Shown here: piece after piece, positions 8,757-17,833 of the stretch
Position numbering within the stretch: position 1 is the stretch's first letter
Layout of the letters: the number at the start of each line of letters is the position of its first letter
Assembly (NCBI GenBank): GCA_024743095.1
Contig: JANSXF010000039.1
Location: 1 to 39,225 of the forward strand
Origin: Flavobacteriaceae bacterium
GTDB taxonomy: Bacteria > Bacteroidota > Bacteroidia > Flavobacteriales > Flavobacteriaceae
DNA: 39,225 bases
Direction: 5' to 3'
Position numbers and translations under genes: made by a program
The notes under the pieces: generated by a model
What the model saw: only the letters and a program-made list of their open reading frames with translations
Databases searched by the model: none
Told to the model about the DNA's origin: nothing

Positions 8757-9895
8757 TGGATATAGGTATTCAAAAAACCATTGTATTTCTTTTTTTCATC
8801 TTCATTGGGGTACTGCTCAAAGTAAAGTTTAAGTCCAAAGAAGAGATTTCAGGAATAAAAAAGATAATTCTGAACCTTGCCCTTCCAGCGACCATTTTTA
8901 TTGCGCTGCTGGGGGTAAAGGTCGAGTTGCACCTATTAATATTGCCCCTTTTGGCCCTTGGCCTCAACCTACTGTTGTTTTTTTCCATGCCCGTTATTTT
9001 GCCCCTTATGGGTATTGGGAAAGGAACCTCGGAGTACAGGACCGCCAAACTATTGGTGCCCTCCTTGGCACCTGGACTTTCATCTTTCCCGTTTATTTTA
9101 GAGTTTTTGGGGGATGAATATTTGGCAAAGGCAGCGATGTCCGACCTTGGAAATAAAGTTTTTGTGCTCTTTTTTCTATACTTAGTGGCGATGAATTGGC
9201 ACTACAGCCTTCGGTACAATCAGAAAAAGAATGGAGGGACCAAGCTAAAACCATTGATCAAGGCGATGATCTCGGAGCCCGTTAACGTTTTTATTGCAGC
9301 TGCCCTTATTTTGTTGGCATTTGGACTGCATATGGACTCCCTACCGTTCTTTCTCAGTGAAACATTGGAGAAACTGAGTTTGATCATGACGCCATTGGTG
9401 CTACTTTTTATAGGTCTTGCCGTGAAAATCAAAAGAAAACAGTTCTTCCAGATTTTTTCCCTGCTCTGTACACGCGCCGGAATGGTATTATTGATTACCG
9501 GGGTCTTTGTCACTATAGCTGGAATTGAAGCCCGTAACGAGATCTTGTTGACCATGGCCTTTGGCTTGAGTGCATGCAGTTTCTGGCCCTATGCCCACAT
9601 CGCCGCGGTGGATGGCCTGGAAATGGATAAAAAGTCCAAGAGAAGAACCTTCAGCAGTGATTTTGGTGTCGCCATTCTAGCGTTGTCCTTCCCGCTATCA
9701 ACAATGTTGATATTGGCAACCTTGAACAGTGGGTCATTATTTGTAAAGCCCTTTAATATTTTTATGATTGCCCTTGCCCTGTTAGGTATTGGTTTTATAA
9801 TTCCTTTGTGCAGTGGTATCCGTAAAAAAAAGTGGTCCGGGCAAAAATTGATCGACCATGAAATAAATGCTGCCGCCACTGAAAAGGCCGCCTGA
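8756..9895 (+). CDS. AEC-family (auxin efflux carrier-like) membrane transporter
   Basis: This 379-residue polytopic protein begins at GTG 8756; the G is the last base of the preceding TAG stop, so the genes are coupled. About ten hydrophobic segments can be counted in two halves. The first half includes the helix FFIFIGVLLKVKF and the family-like segment ILNLALPATIFIALLG. The segment PSLAPGLSSFPFILEFLGDE resembles the broken-helix region of the family. Members export or import small organic anions such as malate or amino-acid derivatives. Placement between an exported aminotransferase and an exported amidase suggests transport of an amino or keto acid across the inner membrane. That substrate is an inference only. 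Confidence 0.78.
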   Translation: MDIGIQKTIVFLFFIFIGVLLKVKFKSKEEISGIKKIILNLALPATIFIALLGVKVELHLLILPLLALGLNLLLFFSMPVILPLMGIGKGTSEYRTAKLLVPSLAPGLSSFPFILEFLGDEYLAKAAMSDLGNKVFVLFFLYLVAMNWHYSLRYNQKKNGGTKLKPLIKAMISEPVNVFIAAALILLAFGLHMDSLPFFLSETLEKLSLIMTPLVLLFIGLAVKIKRKQFFQIFSLLCTRAGMVLLITGVFVTIAGIEARNEILLTMAFGLSACSFWPYAHIAAVDGLEMDKKSKRRTFSSDFGVAILALSFPLSTMLILATLNSGSLFVKPFNIFMIALALLGIGFIIPLCSGIRKKKWSGQKLIDHEINAAATEKAA

Positions 9896-9951
9896 TCACT
9901 TTTTAGGAAAAGTTGGTTCTAAATCCCTATTTTTAAAGAAATCCGGAAATT

Positions 9952-11247
9952 ATGAAACAACTTCTCGCCTGCGTTTTTTCCATACTTTTTATTGGAATCC
10001 TATCGGCACAACAATCCAATTTAAAAGTCGACCAAGACCGTCTTGAAAAGAGAATTTTCGACCTTGCCGAGTTCGGCCTTCAGGCCAACGGCGAAACGGA
10101 GCGTGTTGCTTTTAGCGATGCGGATATTGAAGCCAGAAATTGGGTAATTAAAACCCTCGAAGGTTTTGGTATGGAGGTGAAAATCGATGCTGCCGGCAAT
10201 ATTATCGGGACCAGAAAAGGGAATGAAGCATCCTTTAAACCCATTGCCTTTGGTTCCCATATCGATAGGGTGCCGAACGGGGGAAATTATGATGGCTGTG
10301 TAGGCTCAATGGCTGCTTTGGAAGTCATCCAAACCTTGAACGAGCATAACATTTCCACCAAACATCCCCTTGAGGTCATCATTTTCCCAAACGAAGAAGG
10401 CGGTGTTATGGGAAGTAGGGCCATGGCCGGAAACTTGGGCAAATCCGCACTTGGCGTAGTGAACTCGACAGGCTATTCCATGGGAGAGGGCATTATGAGA
10501 ATTGGTGGTGACACCACAAAACTGAACGGGGCCAAGCGAGAGAAGGGTAGCTTGGCGGCCTTCTTGGAGCTTCACATTGAACAAGGGGGCAAACTCGAAA
10601 AAGAAGGCTTGGACATTGGTGTGGTAGAGGGCATTGTAGGGCTTAACTGGTGGGATGTTGTATTTACCGGCTTTGCCAACCATGCAGGTACCACACCCAT
10701 GAATGCTAGAGAGGATGCCCTGCTTGCAGCGGCCAAATATATTGTTGCCGTAAACGAAATAACCAACAGCTTCGAGGGCGCCCAAGTTGGCACGGTGGGT
10801 AGAGTCGAAGCAGAACCCGGGGCCCCGAACGTAATCCCTGGAAAGGTGACTGCAAGTCTGGAAATCCGTGATTTGTCCTTGGAGGTCATTCAAAAGGTAT
10901 ATCGGGCCATCGAGAAAAAAACCGGGGAAATAGCCGAAACCTCCAATGTTACCGTTGCGTTTTTACCGTTGGACACCACCGCAGAACCAGCCCTAACGGA
11001 TACCGGTATTCAAAAAGAAATAGCGTTATCCGCGAAGTCCTTGGGACTCAGCTATCAATATATGCCAAGCGGGGCCGGCCATGATGCACAGGACATATCC
11101 AGATTTGCACCCGTGGGAATGATTTTCGTTCCCAGCAAGGGAGGCATCAGTCACTCACCTAAAGAGTTTACCTCCGCAGAAGATATGGCCAATGGGGCCA
11201 ATGTACTCTTGCACACTATTTTGGCTTTGGATAAAAAATTGGATTGA
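9952..11247 (+). CDS. Exported M20-family amidohydrolase (N-carbamoyl-L-amino-acid hydrolase / allantoate amidohydrolase type)
   Basis: The protein has 431 residues. A Sec signal (hydrophobic core LACVFSILFIGILSA, likely cleaved before QQS) precedes a di-metal hydrolase. The five expected metal ligands are visible: His103 (GSHIDRV), Asp114 (YDGCVG), Glu149 (NEEGG), His208 (HIEQG) and His377 (GAGHDAQ). GSHIDRVPNGGNYDG and the lid domain with NHAGTTPMNAREDA identify the Zn-dependent amidase/hydantoinase subgroup rather than aminoacylases. These enzymes remove a carbamoyl or ureido group from amino acids. A signal peptide is unusual for this subgroup and suggests periplasmic action. It follows the AEC carrier after 56 bp. 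Confidence 0.85.
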   Translation: MKQLLACVFSILFIGILSAQQSNLKVDQDRLEKRIFDLAEFGLQANGETERVAFSDADIEARNWVIKTLEGFGMEVKIDAAGNIIGTRKGNEASFKPIAFGSHIDRVPNGGNYDGCVGSMAALEVIQTLNEHNISTKHPLEVIIFPNEEGGVMGSRAMAGNLGKSALGVVNSTGYSMGEGIMRIGGDTTKLNGAKREKGSLAAFLELHIEQGGKLEKEGLDIGVVEGIVGLNWWDVVFTGFANHAGTTPMNAREDALLAAAKYIVAVNEITNSFEGAQVGTVGRVEAEPGAPNVIPGKVTASLEIRDLSLEVIQKVYRAIEKKTGEIAETSNVTVAFLPLDTTAEPALTDTGIQKEIALSAKSLGLSYQYMPSGAGHDAQDISRFAPVGMIFVPSKGGISHSPKEFTSAEDMANGANVLLHTILALDKKLD

Positions 11248-11249
11248 TC

Positions 11250-11924
11250 TTACTTTACAGTGGTCGAGATTATTTTTCCAGTGGCATTGGCAATCAAACC
11301 AATGCTCAACCAGTAGGTGCTCAAAATCAATGGTCCGGAGAGGTAAAAAGGGGTCTTAAATTTGGCAATCGCCAATAGCGTATCAGAAAGCATAAAAAAT
11401 AGTACGGCCATTGCCATCAGGGCATGTGCGCCCTCCCTATCCCTCAAATACAGGCCCACTCCTTGCCATGCCATAAAGGTAATGATCAACACATACATGG
11501 AAACAGGCAGCAAAAAATCCCCCAAATCCGGTCTTAACCAATAGAACAGAACTCCGGCCATACCGAAAAGAACCAGAAAAGCAATCCAGCCTTTGTAAAA
11601 TCCCATGTATTGGATAAATGATATGGAGAAAAGAATATGTGCCAATAGAAAAGCTCCTAGGCCGAATATAAAATATGTATCGAACAGCAACAGAACATCG
11701 CCCAACAAACAGAACACCAAACCAACGATAACCCATCTTCCAAATGTAACATGGCCATTGTTTGGGGCAAAAAATGGTAAGGCAATCACCAAGACCGTGG
11801 TCAATGGCTTGAAGAGCATAAAAAGTCCCCTCTCATTGTAAGGCCCAAAATAAATGGCCGCACATGCAGAGACCGATATTAAAATATTGATTGCCCAAAC
11901 CTTTATTTTTGTTTCGCCTACCAT
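11250..11924 (-). CDS. YhhN/TMEM86 lysoplasmalogenase-like membrane protein
   Basis: The protein has 224 residues and about eight hydrophobic helices covering nearly its whole length. Family marks are FKPLTTVLVI near residue 40, FCLLGDVLLLF with the conserved Asp, LAHILFSISF, and VLFFMLSDTLLAI with the second conserved Asp in helix 7. Family members hydrolyse the vinyl-ether bond of lysoplasmalogen; others are uncharacterised, so the reaction here is inferred from family only. The start overlaps the end of the CYTH gene by 7 bases, so the two are co-transcribed. Its stop lies two bases from the stop of the convergent M20 gene. Confidence 0.82.
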   Translation of the reverse strand: MVGETKIKVWAINILISVSACAAIYFGPYNERGLFMLFKPLTTVLVIALPFFAPNNGHVTFGRWVIVGLVFCLLGDVLLLFDTYFIFGLGAFLLAHILFSISFIQYMGFYKGWIAFLVLFGMAGVLFYWLRPDLGDFLLPVSMYVLIITFMAWQGVGLYLRDREGAHALMAMAVLFFMLSDTLLAIAKFKTPFYLSGPLILSTYWLSIGLIANATGKIISTTVK

Positions 11925-12391
11925 TCCTTATACGGTCTTATACTCAATTGGGAATTGTAATATTGTACCTGCCCGGTAACTTCCTGGCCCAACCAATCCG
12001 GTCTTTCAAAACGTTCATCTTCATGTTTGAGCTCCACCTCCGCCAAAATCAGCCCTTTGTTCTCTCCCAAAAACTCATCCACCTCAAAGGTATGCTTGCC
12101 CAACGGCACTTCAAAACGGACTTTTTCGAGTATCCCCGCTTCACATAGGTCGATAAGGTTAGCTGCCTCCGCAGCCGAGATCTCCGTCTCCCATTCGAAC
12201 CGCGTGGTACCCGATTCGTTACTGGCGCCCTTTACGGTCAAAAAGCCCTTTTCCCCCCTGATCCTGACCCTTACGGTCCTTTCCGGGTCCGTATTCAGGA
12301 ATCCCTGTACAATTCGGGCCTGTGATGTGGCCTGCTCTTTGAAGGTCTCCGACTTGACCAAAAATTTTCGTTCTATTTCCAAATGTTCCAT
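11918..12391 (-). CDS. CYTH-domain protein (triphosphate tunnel metalloenzyme)
   Basis: The protein has 157 residues. ATG 12391 is chosen over the adjacent upstream TTG at 12394. The defining EXEXK motif is at the N-terminus (MEHLEIERKFLV). The rest shows alternating charged strands typical of the tunnel: VRVRIRGEKGFLTVKG, RFEWETEIS, KVRFEVPLGKHTFEVDEF, and LAEVELKHEDE. Bacterial short CYTH proteins hydrolyse inorganic triphosphate or nucleoside triphosphates; adenylate cyclase activity is known only for some members. It is the first gene of a two-gene minus-strand unit and diverges from dinB across 27 bp. Confidence 0.88.
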   Translation of the reverse strand: MEHLEIERKFLVKSETFKEQATSQARIVQGFLNTDPERTVRVRIRGEKGFLTVKGASNESGTTRFEWETEISAAEAANLIDLCEAGILEKVRFEVPLGKHTFEVDEFLGENKGLILAEVELKHEDERFERPDWLGQEVTGQVQYYNSQLSIRPYKEW

Positions 12392-12418
12392 CAAACTAAA
12401 TATACCCTAAATTTGAAA

Positions 12419-13519
12419 ATGGACTTTGATTTTCCCTTAAGAAAAATAATTCATGTGGATATGGATGCCTTTTATGCCTCCGTGGAACAACATGATAACC
12501 CGGAACTAAAAGGGAAGCCCATTGCCGTTGGTGGTGGTTCCAAGCGTGGGGTGGTCTCCGCAGCAAGCTACGAAGCACGGAAATTTGGTGTACGAAGTGC
12601 CATGGCAGGCAGTATTGCTGCAAGAAATTGTCCCGAGCTCATTTTCGTAAAACCCCGTTTTGACCGTTATAAAGAGGTTTCGAACCAGATCAGAGGTATA
12701 TTTTTTGAATATACCGATTTGGTAGAGCCACTTTCCCTGGACGAGGCCTATCTTGATGTCACAGAGAATAAAAAAGGGAATCCCTCCGCTACTTTGATCG
12801 CCAGGGAAATCCGTCAAAAAATCTTTGATAAAACAGGGTTGACGGCCTCGGCCGGGATTTCCATCAACAAGTTTATCGCCAAAGTGGCCAGCGATTACAA
12901 CAAACCCAACGGCCAGAAAACCGTAAACCCCGAAGAGGTAATCGGGTTTTTGGAAAATCTGGACATTCGGAAGTTTTATGGGGTGGGCAAGGTCACGGCA
13001 GAAAAAATGTACCGCTTGGGAATATTCACGGGCAAGGACCTTAAAGAAAAACCTGTGGATTTCCTAGATCGGCATTTTGGAAAAAGTGGAGGGCATTATT
13101 TTAATGTGGTAAGGGGAATTCATCTTAGTTCGGTAAAACCGCACCGTATTCCGAAATCCGTTGGTGCGGAACGGACGTTTTTTGAAAACCTGAGCAGTGA
13201 GATTTTTATGCTGGAAAAGTTGGAGAACATTGCCGGCGAACTGGAAAGAAGACTTCAAAAATCCAAAATTGCCGGAAAAACGGTCACTTTGAAAATCAAG
13301 TACAGCGATTTTACCCTGCAGACCCGTAGCAAGACCCTACCCTATTTTATTGCCAGTAAGGATTTGATATTGGAAACCGCCAAAGAACTTTTGTACCAAT
13401 CCTCTTTGGAAAATTCGGTTCGGTTGCTGGGTATTTCATTGGCCAACCTCAACACGGAAAAAGAAAAGGAACGGCCCAAAAAGGAATCTGTACTGGTTCA
13501 GCTCAAATTTGATTTTTAA
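12419..13519 (+). CDS. dinB: DNA polymerase IV (Y-family translesion polymerase)
   Basis: The protein has 366 residues from ATG 12419. This start was chosen because the 12 codons before it lie in the short divergent promoter region and encode nothing conserved. Palm residues are visible in HVDMDAFYASVEQ (first catalytic Asp) and SLDEAYLDV (Asp-Glu pair). GVVSAASYEARKFGVRSAM is the fingers signature. A helix-hairpin-helix follows (FYGVGKVTAEKMYRLGI), and the C-terminal little-finger domain ends in LVQLKFDF, which resembles a beta-clamp-binding tail. It performs error-prone bypass of damaged template bases. A -7-like TAAATTTG ends 3 bp before the ATG, so a leaderless transcript is possible but uncertain. 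No LexA-type operator was recognised. Confidence 0.95.
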   Translation: MDFDFPLRKIIHVDMDAFYASVEQHDNPELKGKPIAVGGGSKRGVVSAASYEARKFGVRSAMAGSIAARNCPELIFVKPRFDRYKEVSNQIRGIFFEYTDLVEPLSLDEAYLDVTENKKGNPSATLIAREIRQKIFDKTGLTASAGISINKFIAKVASDYNKPNGQKTVNPEEVIGFLENLDIRKFYGVGKVTAEKMYRLGIFTGKDLKEKPVDFLDRHFGKSGGHYFNVVRGIHLSSVKPHRIPKSVGAERTFFENLSSEIFMLEKLENIAGELERRLQKSKIAGKTVTLKIKYSDFTLQTRSKTLPYFIASKDLILETAKELLYQSSLENSVRLLGISLANLNTEKEKERPKKESVLVQLKFDF

Positions 13520-13525
13520 AAGAAA

Positions 13526-13545
13526 GGCCTCCCTTTCGGGAGGCT
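13526..13545. terminator. Hairpin between convergent dinB and M16 protease genes
   Basis: GCCTCCC (13527-13533) pairs perfectly with GGGAGGC (13538-13544) around a TTTC loop, with an outer G-T pair. The T-rich tail (TATCCTATCTAATTTTT) is weak on the plus strand. It probably serves the end of dinB and possibly both genes. Confidence 0.6.
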
Positions 13546-13552
13546 ATCCTAT

Positions 13553-16333
13553 CTAATTTTTGATATCCGTTTCCGTAGATTTTACGGCTGGTTTTTTAGG
13601 ATTCCCATCCGCATCGATCTCTACAATATTGTCAAATCCAAGCGCATCCAGTTTGTCGATGATCTCGGCGCGGTCCCCAACCATAAACCAATTTACTTTT
13701 CCGGGCTGTACCACATCATTGCTCACCTTTCTAATATCATCCACAGAAAGGTTCCTTACGTTCTGATCGTACTTTTGATAGTAATCATCCGGCAAATTGT
13801 AACGGATCAAACTCCTTACCGAACTGTTTACCGAACCATTGGTTTCCCATTGTCCGGGAAGCTTCAGCACCTGATTGGTCTTTACTTTTTCCAGTTCTTC
13901 GCTGGTTGCTGGGCGTGTAGAGGTAAATTCGGATATTTCCTTTCTGATCTCTGTCACCGATTCCGCTGTCTTATCGGTCTGTACCGGTGCATAAACAATA
14001 AATGGCCGTTCTTCTTTGGAGCCCAGAACGAATCCCCCCGCTCCGTAGGACCAATGTTTGTCTTCCCTTAGATTCATATTGATTCTGGAAGTAAAATCCC
14101 CTCCAAGGATATTCACCATTTGCTCCAGGGCAATTTCGTTGACCCCTCCGTACTTTTCGGTCAAATGCCCGGCCAAAATCACGGATTGTTGGGATTCTGG
14201 TCGGTTCATTAAATACAACGTGTTACTGGAACCGGTCCTGGGTTGGTTGAATGCAATGTTCGGGACCTCTCCTTTCTTCCATTTGCCCAATGTTTTTTCC
14301 AATTTGGTTTTTAGTTCGGCCATCTCCACATCTCCCGTAACGATCAACGTGGAATTGTTCGGCTTGAACCAAGTGTTATAGAAGTCCACTACATCGTCCC
14401 TTGTCAAGTTCGAAACGGAGTCTTCATATCCCGTGCCCGTATATGGGCTGCTGTAGGGATGCCCTTCTCCATAAAGATATTTGTTCATCACCCGCAAGGC
14501 CATGGTAATGGGCTGTGACTTTTCTTGTTTTATATTGTTGATTTGCTCCTTTTGTAATCGTTCAAACTCCTTTTGAGGGAATACCGGGTTGAGCAAAACG
14601 TCCATGAACAAATCCAGACTGGCGTCCAAGCTTGGTTTTAAAGTGCTCATATATACGTTGGATTCATCTTGGCTGGAAAAAGTACTCAAAGAAGCTCCCA
14701 AGAGCTGTAATTGCTCGTTGATTTCCAAAGAGGTCTTGTCCTTTGTTCCCTCATCCATTAGGTTCATGGCCAAATTTGCCGTACCAGGGCTGGACAAATA
14801 ATCCGTTTTATACCCTGCATCGGCGACCAGATTAATGATTACCGTGGGCACTCCCTTACGCTGGGCCAATACCACGTTCAGTCCGTTGGATAACTGCATA
14901 CGCTGCAACTCTGGAAACTTGGAGCTTTTTGGCGCTCCAAGTTCCGGCAATTTGCTTCTGTCCACCGATGATTCTACGATATCATATTCGGGAAAGGGTC
15001 GGCAGATCAATACATGTTTCCCTTTTGTCAGCCATTTTCCCGCGGTCTTCCTAAGGTCTTCGGCCGTTGCATCTTCAACATACTTTAATTGTGTTTTGTA
15101 GTATGAGGCTTCCCCATGGTAGGTTTGGTTGGAGGCAAGGATATCCGATACCCCTCCAAATCCACCGATTCGTTCCAGGCCTTTTATAAAATTGGCGAAG
15201 TAATTGGCCTTTACCCTTTTGAGTTCCTCCTCGGTAGGTCCTTCTTTGATGAACCTTTCGATTTCGGCCTCGAGTTCCTTTTCCAATTTTGCGGCATCCT
15301 CTCCTTGCTTCACATTTAACCAAGTGATGAACTGGCTTGCAATTTCGCTTGACGATTGAAAAGAGACCGCGGCACTGGCCGATTGGTCTTGATAGATGAA
15401 TTTTTGGTACAACCTTGAGTTTTTTCCACTCGTCAAAATAGCGGAAATCAAATCAAAGTGAAGGTCTTCCCTTGATCCAAACGGGGGGGTGCCCCAAGCG
15501 AACAACACTCTGGTCTCCGGAACACGGTCTTGGTATTCTTGACGGGAATCATAAATCTTGTTGGGAATGTTGACCTCTTGCCGTTCCACCGTCGGCCCCG
15601 AGGGAATATCCCCAAAATATTTAATCACTTTTTGATGCACTTCTTCGGCATCAATGTCCCCCGCCACGGCGACCACCGCATTGGCGGCACCGTAATAGGA
15701 TTTGAACCATTCCTGTACATCTTCCAAAGAGGCAGCGTTCAAATCCTCCATTTCTCCTATTACGGTCCAGGAATATGGATGACCTTTCGGGTACATGGCC
15801 TTGGTCAAATAATCCCATTGCTTACCGTAGGGTTGGTTTTCCCCTTGCCTTTTTTCATTTTGAACAACCCCACGTTGCTCATCCAATTTTTCTTGGTCAA
15901 TGGCACCTAACAAATGCCCCATCCGATCGGATTCCAAAAACAAAACTTGATCCAAGGCAGAAACGGGCACATTTTGGAAGTAGTTGGTTCGGTCCGTGTT
16001 GGTGGTTCCGTTCAAATCGGTGCCCCCAATACTCTCCAGTGCCTGGAAATAATCGGTGTTGTAGTTCTCACTTCCGTTGAACATCAAATGTTCGAACAAA
16101 TGGGCAAATCCACTTTTACCGGGTTTCTCGTTTTTAGAACCTACGTGGTACCAAACATTCACCGCGGCTATGGGTGCCTTATGGTCTTCGTGTACCAGAA
16201 GGGTAAGTCCATTTTTTAAGGTATAGGTTTTGTACTCAATGTCGATGTCATCAGCTTTGAACTGAAATCCTTGCCCAAAGCCCATGGAGCAAGACAAAAG
16301 GGCCACAATAGAGGCCAGAAGTAATTTTTTCAT
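13553..16333 (-). CDS. Exported M16-family zinc metallopeptidase (two-domain, PqqL/insulinase type)
   Basis: The 926-residue protein has a signal peptide (KKLLLASIVALLSCSMGFG). The first M16 domain has the inverted zinc motif HLFEHLMF (HxxEH) near residue 80 and the distal Glu region about 75 residues later (EKLDEQRGVVQNEKRQGEN). The second M16 domain (from about residue 480) has NLAMNLMDEGT in the corresponding place and lacks the metal ligands, as is usual for the inactive half that closes the peptide chamber. A periplasmic peptide-degrading role is expected from the family. It is a single-gene unit on the minus strand, convergent with dinB, with about 225 bp of promoter region shared with the divergent TetR gene. 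Confidence 0.92.
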   Translation of the reverse strand: MKKLLLASIVALLSCSMGFGQGFQFKADDIDIEYKTYTLKNGLTLLVHEDHKAPIAAVNVWYHVGSKNEKPGKSGFAHLFEHLMFNGSENYNTDYFQALESIGGTDLNGTTNTDRTNYFQNVPVSALDQVLFLESDRMGHLLGAIDQEKLDEQRGVVQNEKRQGENQPYGKQWDYLTKAMYPKGHPYSWTVIGEMEDLNAASLEDVQEWFKSYYGAANAVVAVAGDIDAEEVHQKVIKYFGDIPSGPTVERQEVNIPNKIYDSRQEYQDRVPETRVLFAWGTPPFGSREDLHFDLISAILTSGKNSRLYQKFIYQDQSASAAVSFQSSSEIASQFITWLNVKQGEDAAKLEKELEAEIERFIKEGPTEEELKRVKANYFANFIKGLERIGGFGGVSDILASNQTYHGEASYYKTQLKYVEDATAEDLRKTAGKWLTKGKHVLICRPFPEYDIVESSVDRSKLPELGAPKSSKFPELQRMQLSNGLNVVLAQRKGVPTVIINLVADAGYKTDYLSSPGTANLAMNLMDEGTKDKTSLEINEQLQLLGASLSTFSSQDESNVYMSTLKPSLDASLDLFMDVLLNPVFPQKEFERLQKEQINNIKQEKSQPITMALRVMNKYLYGEGHPYSSPYTGTGYEDSVSNLTRDDVVDFYNTWFKPNNSTLIVTGDVEMAELKTKLEKTLGKWKKGEVPNIAFNQPRTGSSNTLYLMNRPESQQSVILAGHLTEKYGGVNEIALEQMVNILGGDFTSRINMNLREDKHWSYGAGGFVLGSKEERPFIVYAPVQTDKTAESVTEIRKEISEFTSTRPATSEELEKVKTNQVLKLPGQWETNGSVNSSVRSLIRYNLPDDYYQKYDQNVRNLSVDDIRKVSNDVVQPGKVNWFMVGDRAEIIDKLDALGFDNIVEIDADGNPKKPAVKSTETDIKN

Positions 16334-16514
16334 TTCTGTTGTTTTTAGTTATTTGATCGATAAATTGTGATACACAAGATAGGAAAATGTTTACAATGAA
16401 CACTATACTAGCCTGTTAGCTTTAATTCCTGAGGTCGAACAATACCAAGTTTAGTAGTTTAGGCCCTAATAATAGTTTGTGGTCTGGGCCCTGGTTACAT
16501 ATTTTCTTTATTAA

Positions 16515-16549
16515 TTTGTATAACCATCGACCACCATTAACTACATTTT
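16515..16549 (+). promoter_or_regulatory. Candidate promoter of the TetR gene at 16559
   Basis: TTTG (16515-16518) lies 23 bp upstream of TACATTTT (16542-16549), a 7/8 match to TAnnTTTG. The ATG follows 9 bp later, giving a very short leader. Confidence 0.4.
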
Positions 16550-16558
16550 TACTCATTT

Positions 16559-17137
16559 ATGCAACGAAATGAACTGCACGGGCACATTATATCTTCAGCG
16601 GGAGACCTTTTCTATTCGCAGGGATATAATTCAACGGGGGTCAACGAGATCATATCCAAATGTGACATAGCAAAAGCTACCCTCTACAGCCATTTTAAGT
16701 CCAAAGAAGATATTTGTATCGCCTATCTGAATCAGCGCCACAGTGCGTTTATGGAGAACCTTAAAGGTTATGTGAAGGATAGGGAACGTGGAAAAACCCA
16801 GCTTTTGTCCATTTTTGACCTGTTGCGGGATATGTACCTCGAGGAAAATTTTCAGGGTTGTTGGGGGCTTAAGACCCTGGGCGAGCTTTCTCCCGATCAA
16901 ACTGCCGTTCTGAAGGTAATCCAACAGCAAAAAAAGGAACTGCTCTTGTATTTGGGGGAGATTGTTGGCGATAATATTTCCAATTTGTCCAAAGCAGAAA
17001 CGGAAAAAATTTCCGGCGGGCTCTACCTTTTGTATGAAAGTGCGGTTACCGAGAGCCATCTGTTCAAAAACGACTGGCCTATTTTTATGGCAAAAAGTAT
17101 CGCACCATCTCTTTTTATGGATGCAGAACTGGTTTAA
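16559..17137 (+). CDS. TetR/AcrR-family transcriptional regulator
   Basis: The protein has 192 residues. The N-terminal HTH is clear: AGDLFYSQGYNSTGVNEII followed by SKCDIAKATLYSHFKSKEDI. The C-terminal domain includes NFQGCWGLKTLGELS, with a Cys in the place common to the YcdC/QacR-like group that often controls oxidative or electrophile stress genes. It is divergent from the M16 protease and sits ahead of the AhpD-like unit on the other strand. Either neighbour could be a target. The choice of target is inference. Confidence 0.88.
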   Translation: MQRNELHGHIISSAGDLFYSQGYNSTGVNEIISKCDIAKATLYSHFKSKEDICIAYLNQRHSAFMENLKGYVKDRERGKTQLLSIFDLLRDMYLEENFQGCWGLKTLGELSPDQTAVLKVIQQQKKELLLYLGEIVGDNISNLSKAETEKISGGLYLLYESAVTESHLFKNDWPIFMAKSIAPSLFMDAELV

Positions 17138-17160
17138 AAAGTATTTCCCAACCATATAAT

Positions 17161-17233
17161 GTCAGTTCGAGCGCAGCCGAAAACTCTTGATGTTCGCCAT
17201 TTGACAAAGCATCTCGACTACGCTCGATATGAC
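17161..17233. repeat. Intergenic inverted repeat (REP/MITE-like)
   Basis: GTCAGTTCGAGCGCAGCCGA (17161-17180) is an imperfect reverse complement of the segment 17212-17233, which ends CGCTCGATATGAC; the core TCGAGCG is identical in both arms. The arms are 31 bp apart. Repeats containing GTCAgTTCGAGCG are dispersed between genes in many flavobacterial genomes, from general knowledge. Here it separates two convergent genes and could also act as an RNA hairpin at their 3' ends. Confidence 0.65.
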
Positions 17234-17250
17234 CTTTAGTGAATTGATCA

Positions 17251-17799
17251 TCATCCCTCTACAGCTTCCAATGGTTGTGCCTCTGGGAAATCCACGGGGA
17301 CTTTTGTTGTTCTATGGATATAGTTTGTGATCGTTTTATCCCCTACTAAAATTATAGTATCGATCATGTTTTCCTTGGTCCACCCAGCTGCAAAAAAATC
17401 ATCCAGAACCTGTTCATCGGTTGCTCCTCTATTTTCTGTAATGTTCTTGGCCAAACGTGCCAGAGCATCCAGTTTTCCATCGAAAGAAGCTTTTCCAGCT
17501 CTTAACTCTAGGATCTGCCCATCTGTAAAACCGTTCATTTTACCAATGGCCGTATGTGCGGACAAACAGTAAATACAGTTGTTCACCTGACTTACGGCCA
17601 AATTGACCACTTCTTTTTCCTTGGCCTTCAATGAAGTTTTGGCATTGGAAAGGCTTAAATAATTACCCAACGCATTTTCTGAGTGGGCATAGGTGGCGAA
17701 AAGATTGGGTACAAAACCTACCATTTTTTCCAGGTTGTCGAAAATGGCCTGATTGGCTGTGCTTACTTCTTCTCTTTTAGGTACATTGATTGTGCTCAT
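17251..17799 (-). CDS. AhpD-like / carboxymuconolactone decarboxylase-family peroxidase
   Basis: The protein has 182 residues. The frame extends further upstream, but ATG 17799 begins conserved sequence (MSTINVPKREEV); the 53 extra codons upstream overlap a separate small ORF and are not homologous. The helical core holds the redox motif CIYCLSAH (CxxCxxxH) followed by HTAIGKMNGFTD, the signature of the AhpD/CMD alkylhydroperoxidase group. The pair of Cys reduces peroxides through thiols in characterised members. It appears to be the second gene of a minus-strand unit with the 52-codon ORF, near an AraC regulator. Confidence 0.9.
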   Translation of the reverse strand: MSTINVPKREEVSTANQAIFDNLEKMVGFVPNLFATYAHSENALGNYLSLSNAKTSLKAKEKEVVNLAVSQVNNCIYCLSAHTAIGKMNGFTDGQILELRAGKASFDGKLDALARLAKNITENRGATDEQVLDDFFAAGWTKENMIDTIILVGDKTITNYIHRTTKVPVDFPEAQPLEAVEG

Positions 17800-17833
17800 A
17801 ATTGAATTTTTAATATGAATTGTTTTTAATTTA

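Noticed and set aside
12408..12415. TAAATTTG as a firm dinB promoter
   Set aside because: It ends only 3 bp before the dinB ATG and lacks a clear -33 element; it would require a leaderless transcript, so it is mentioned only as a possibility.
15530..15910. Plus-strand ORFs opposite the M16 protease
   Set aside because: Shadows of a 926-residue conserved gene on the minus strand.
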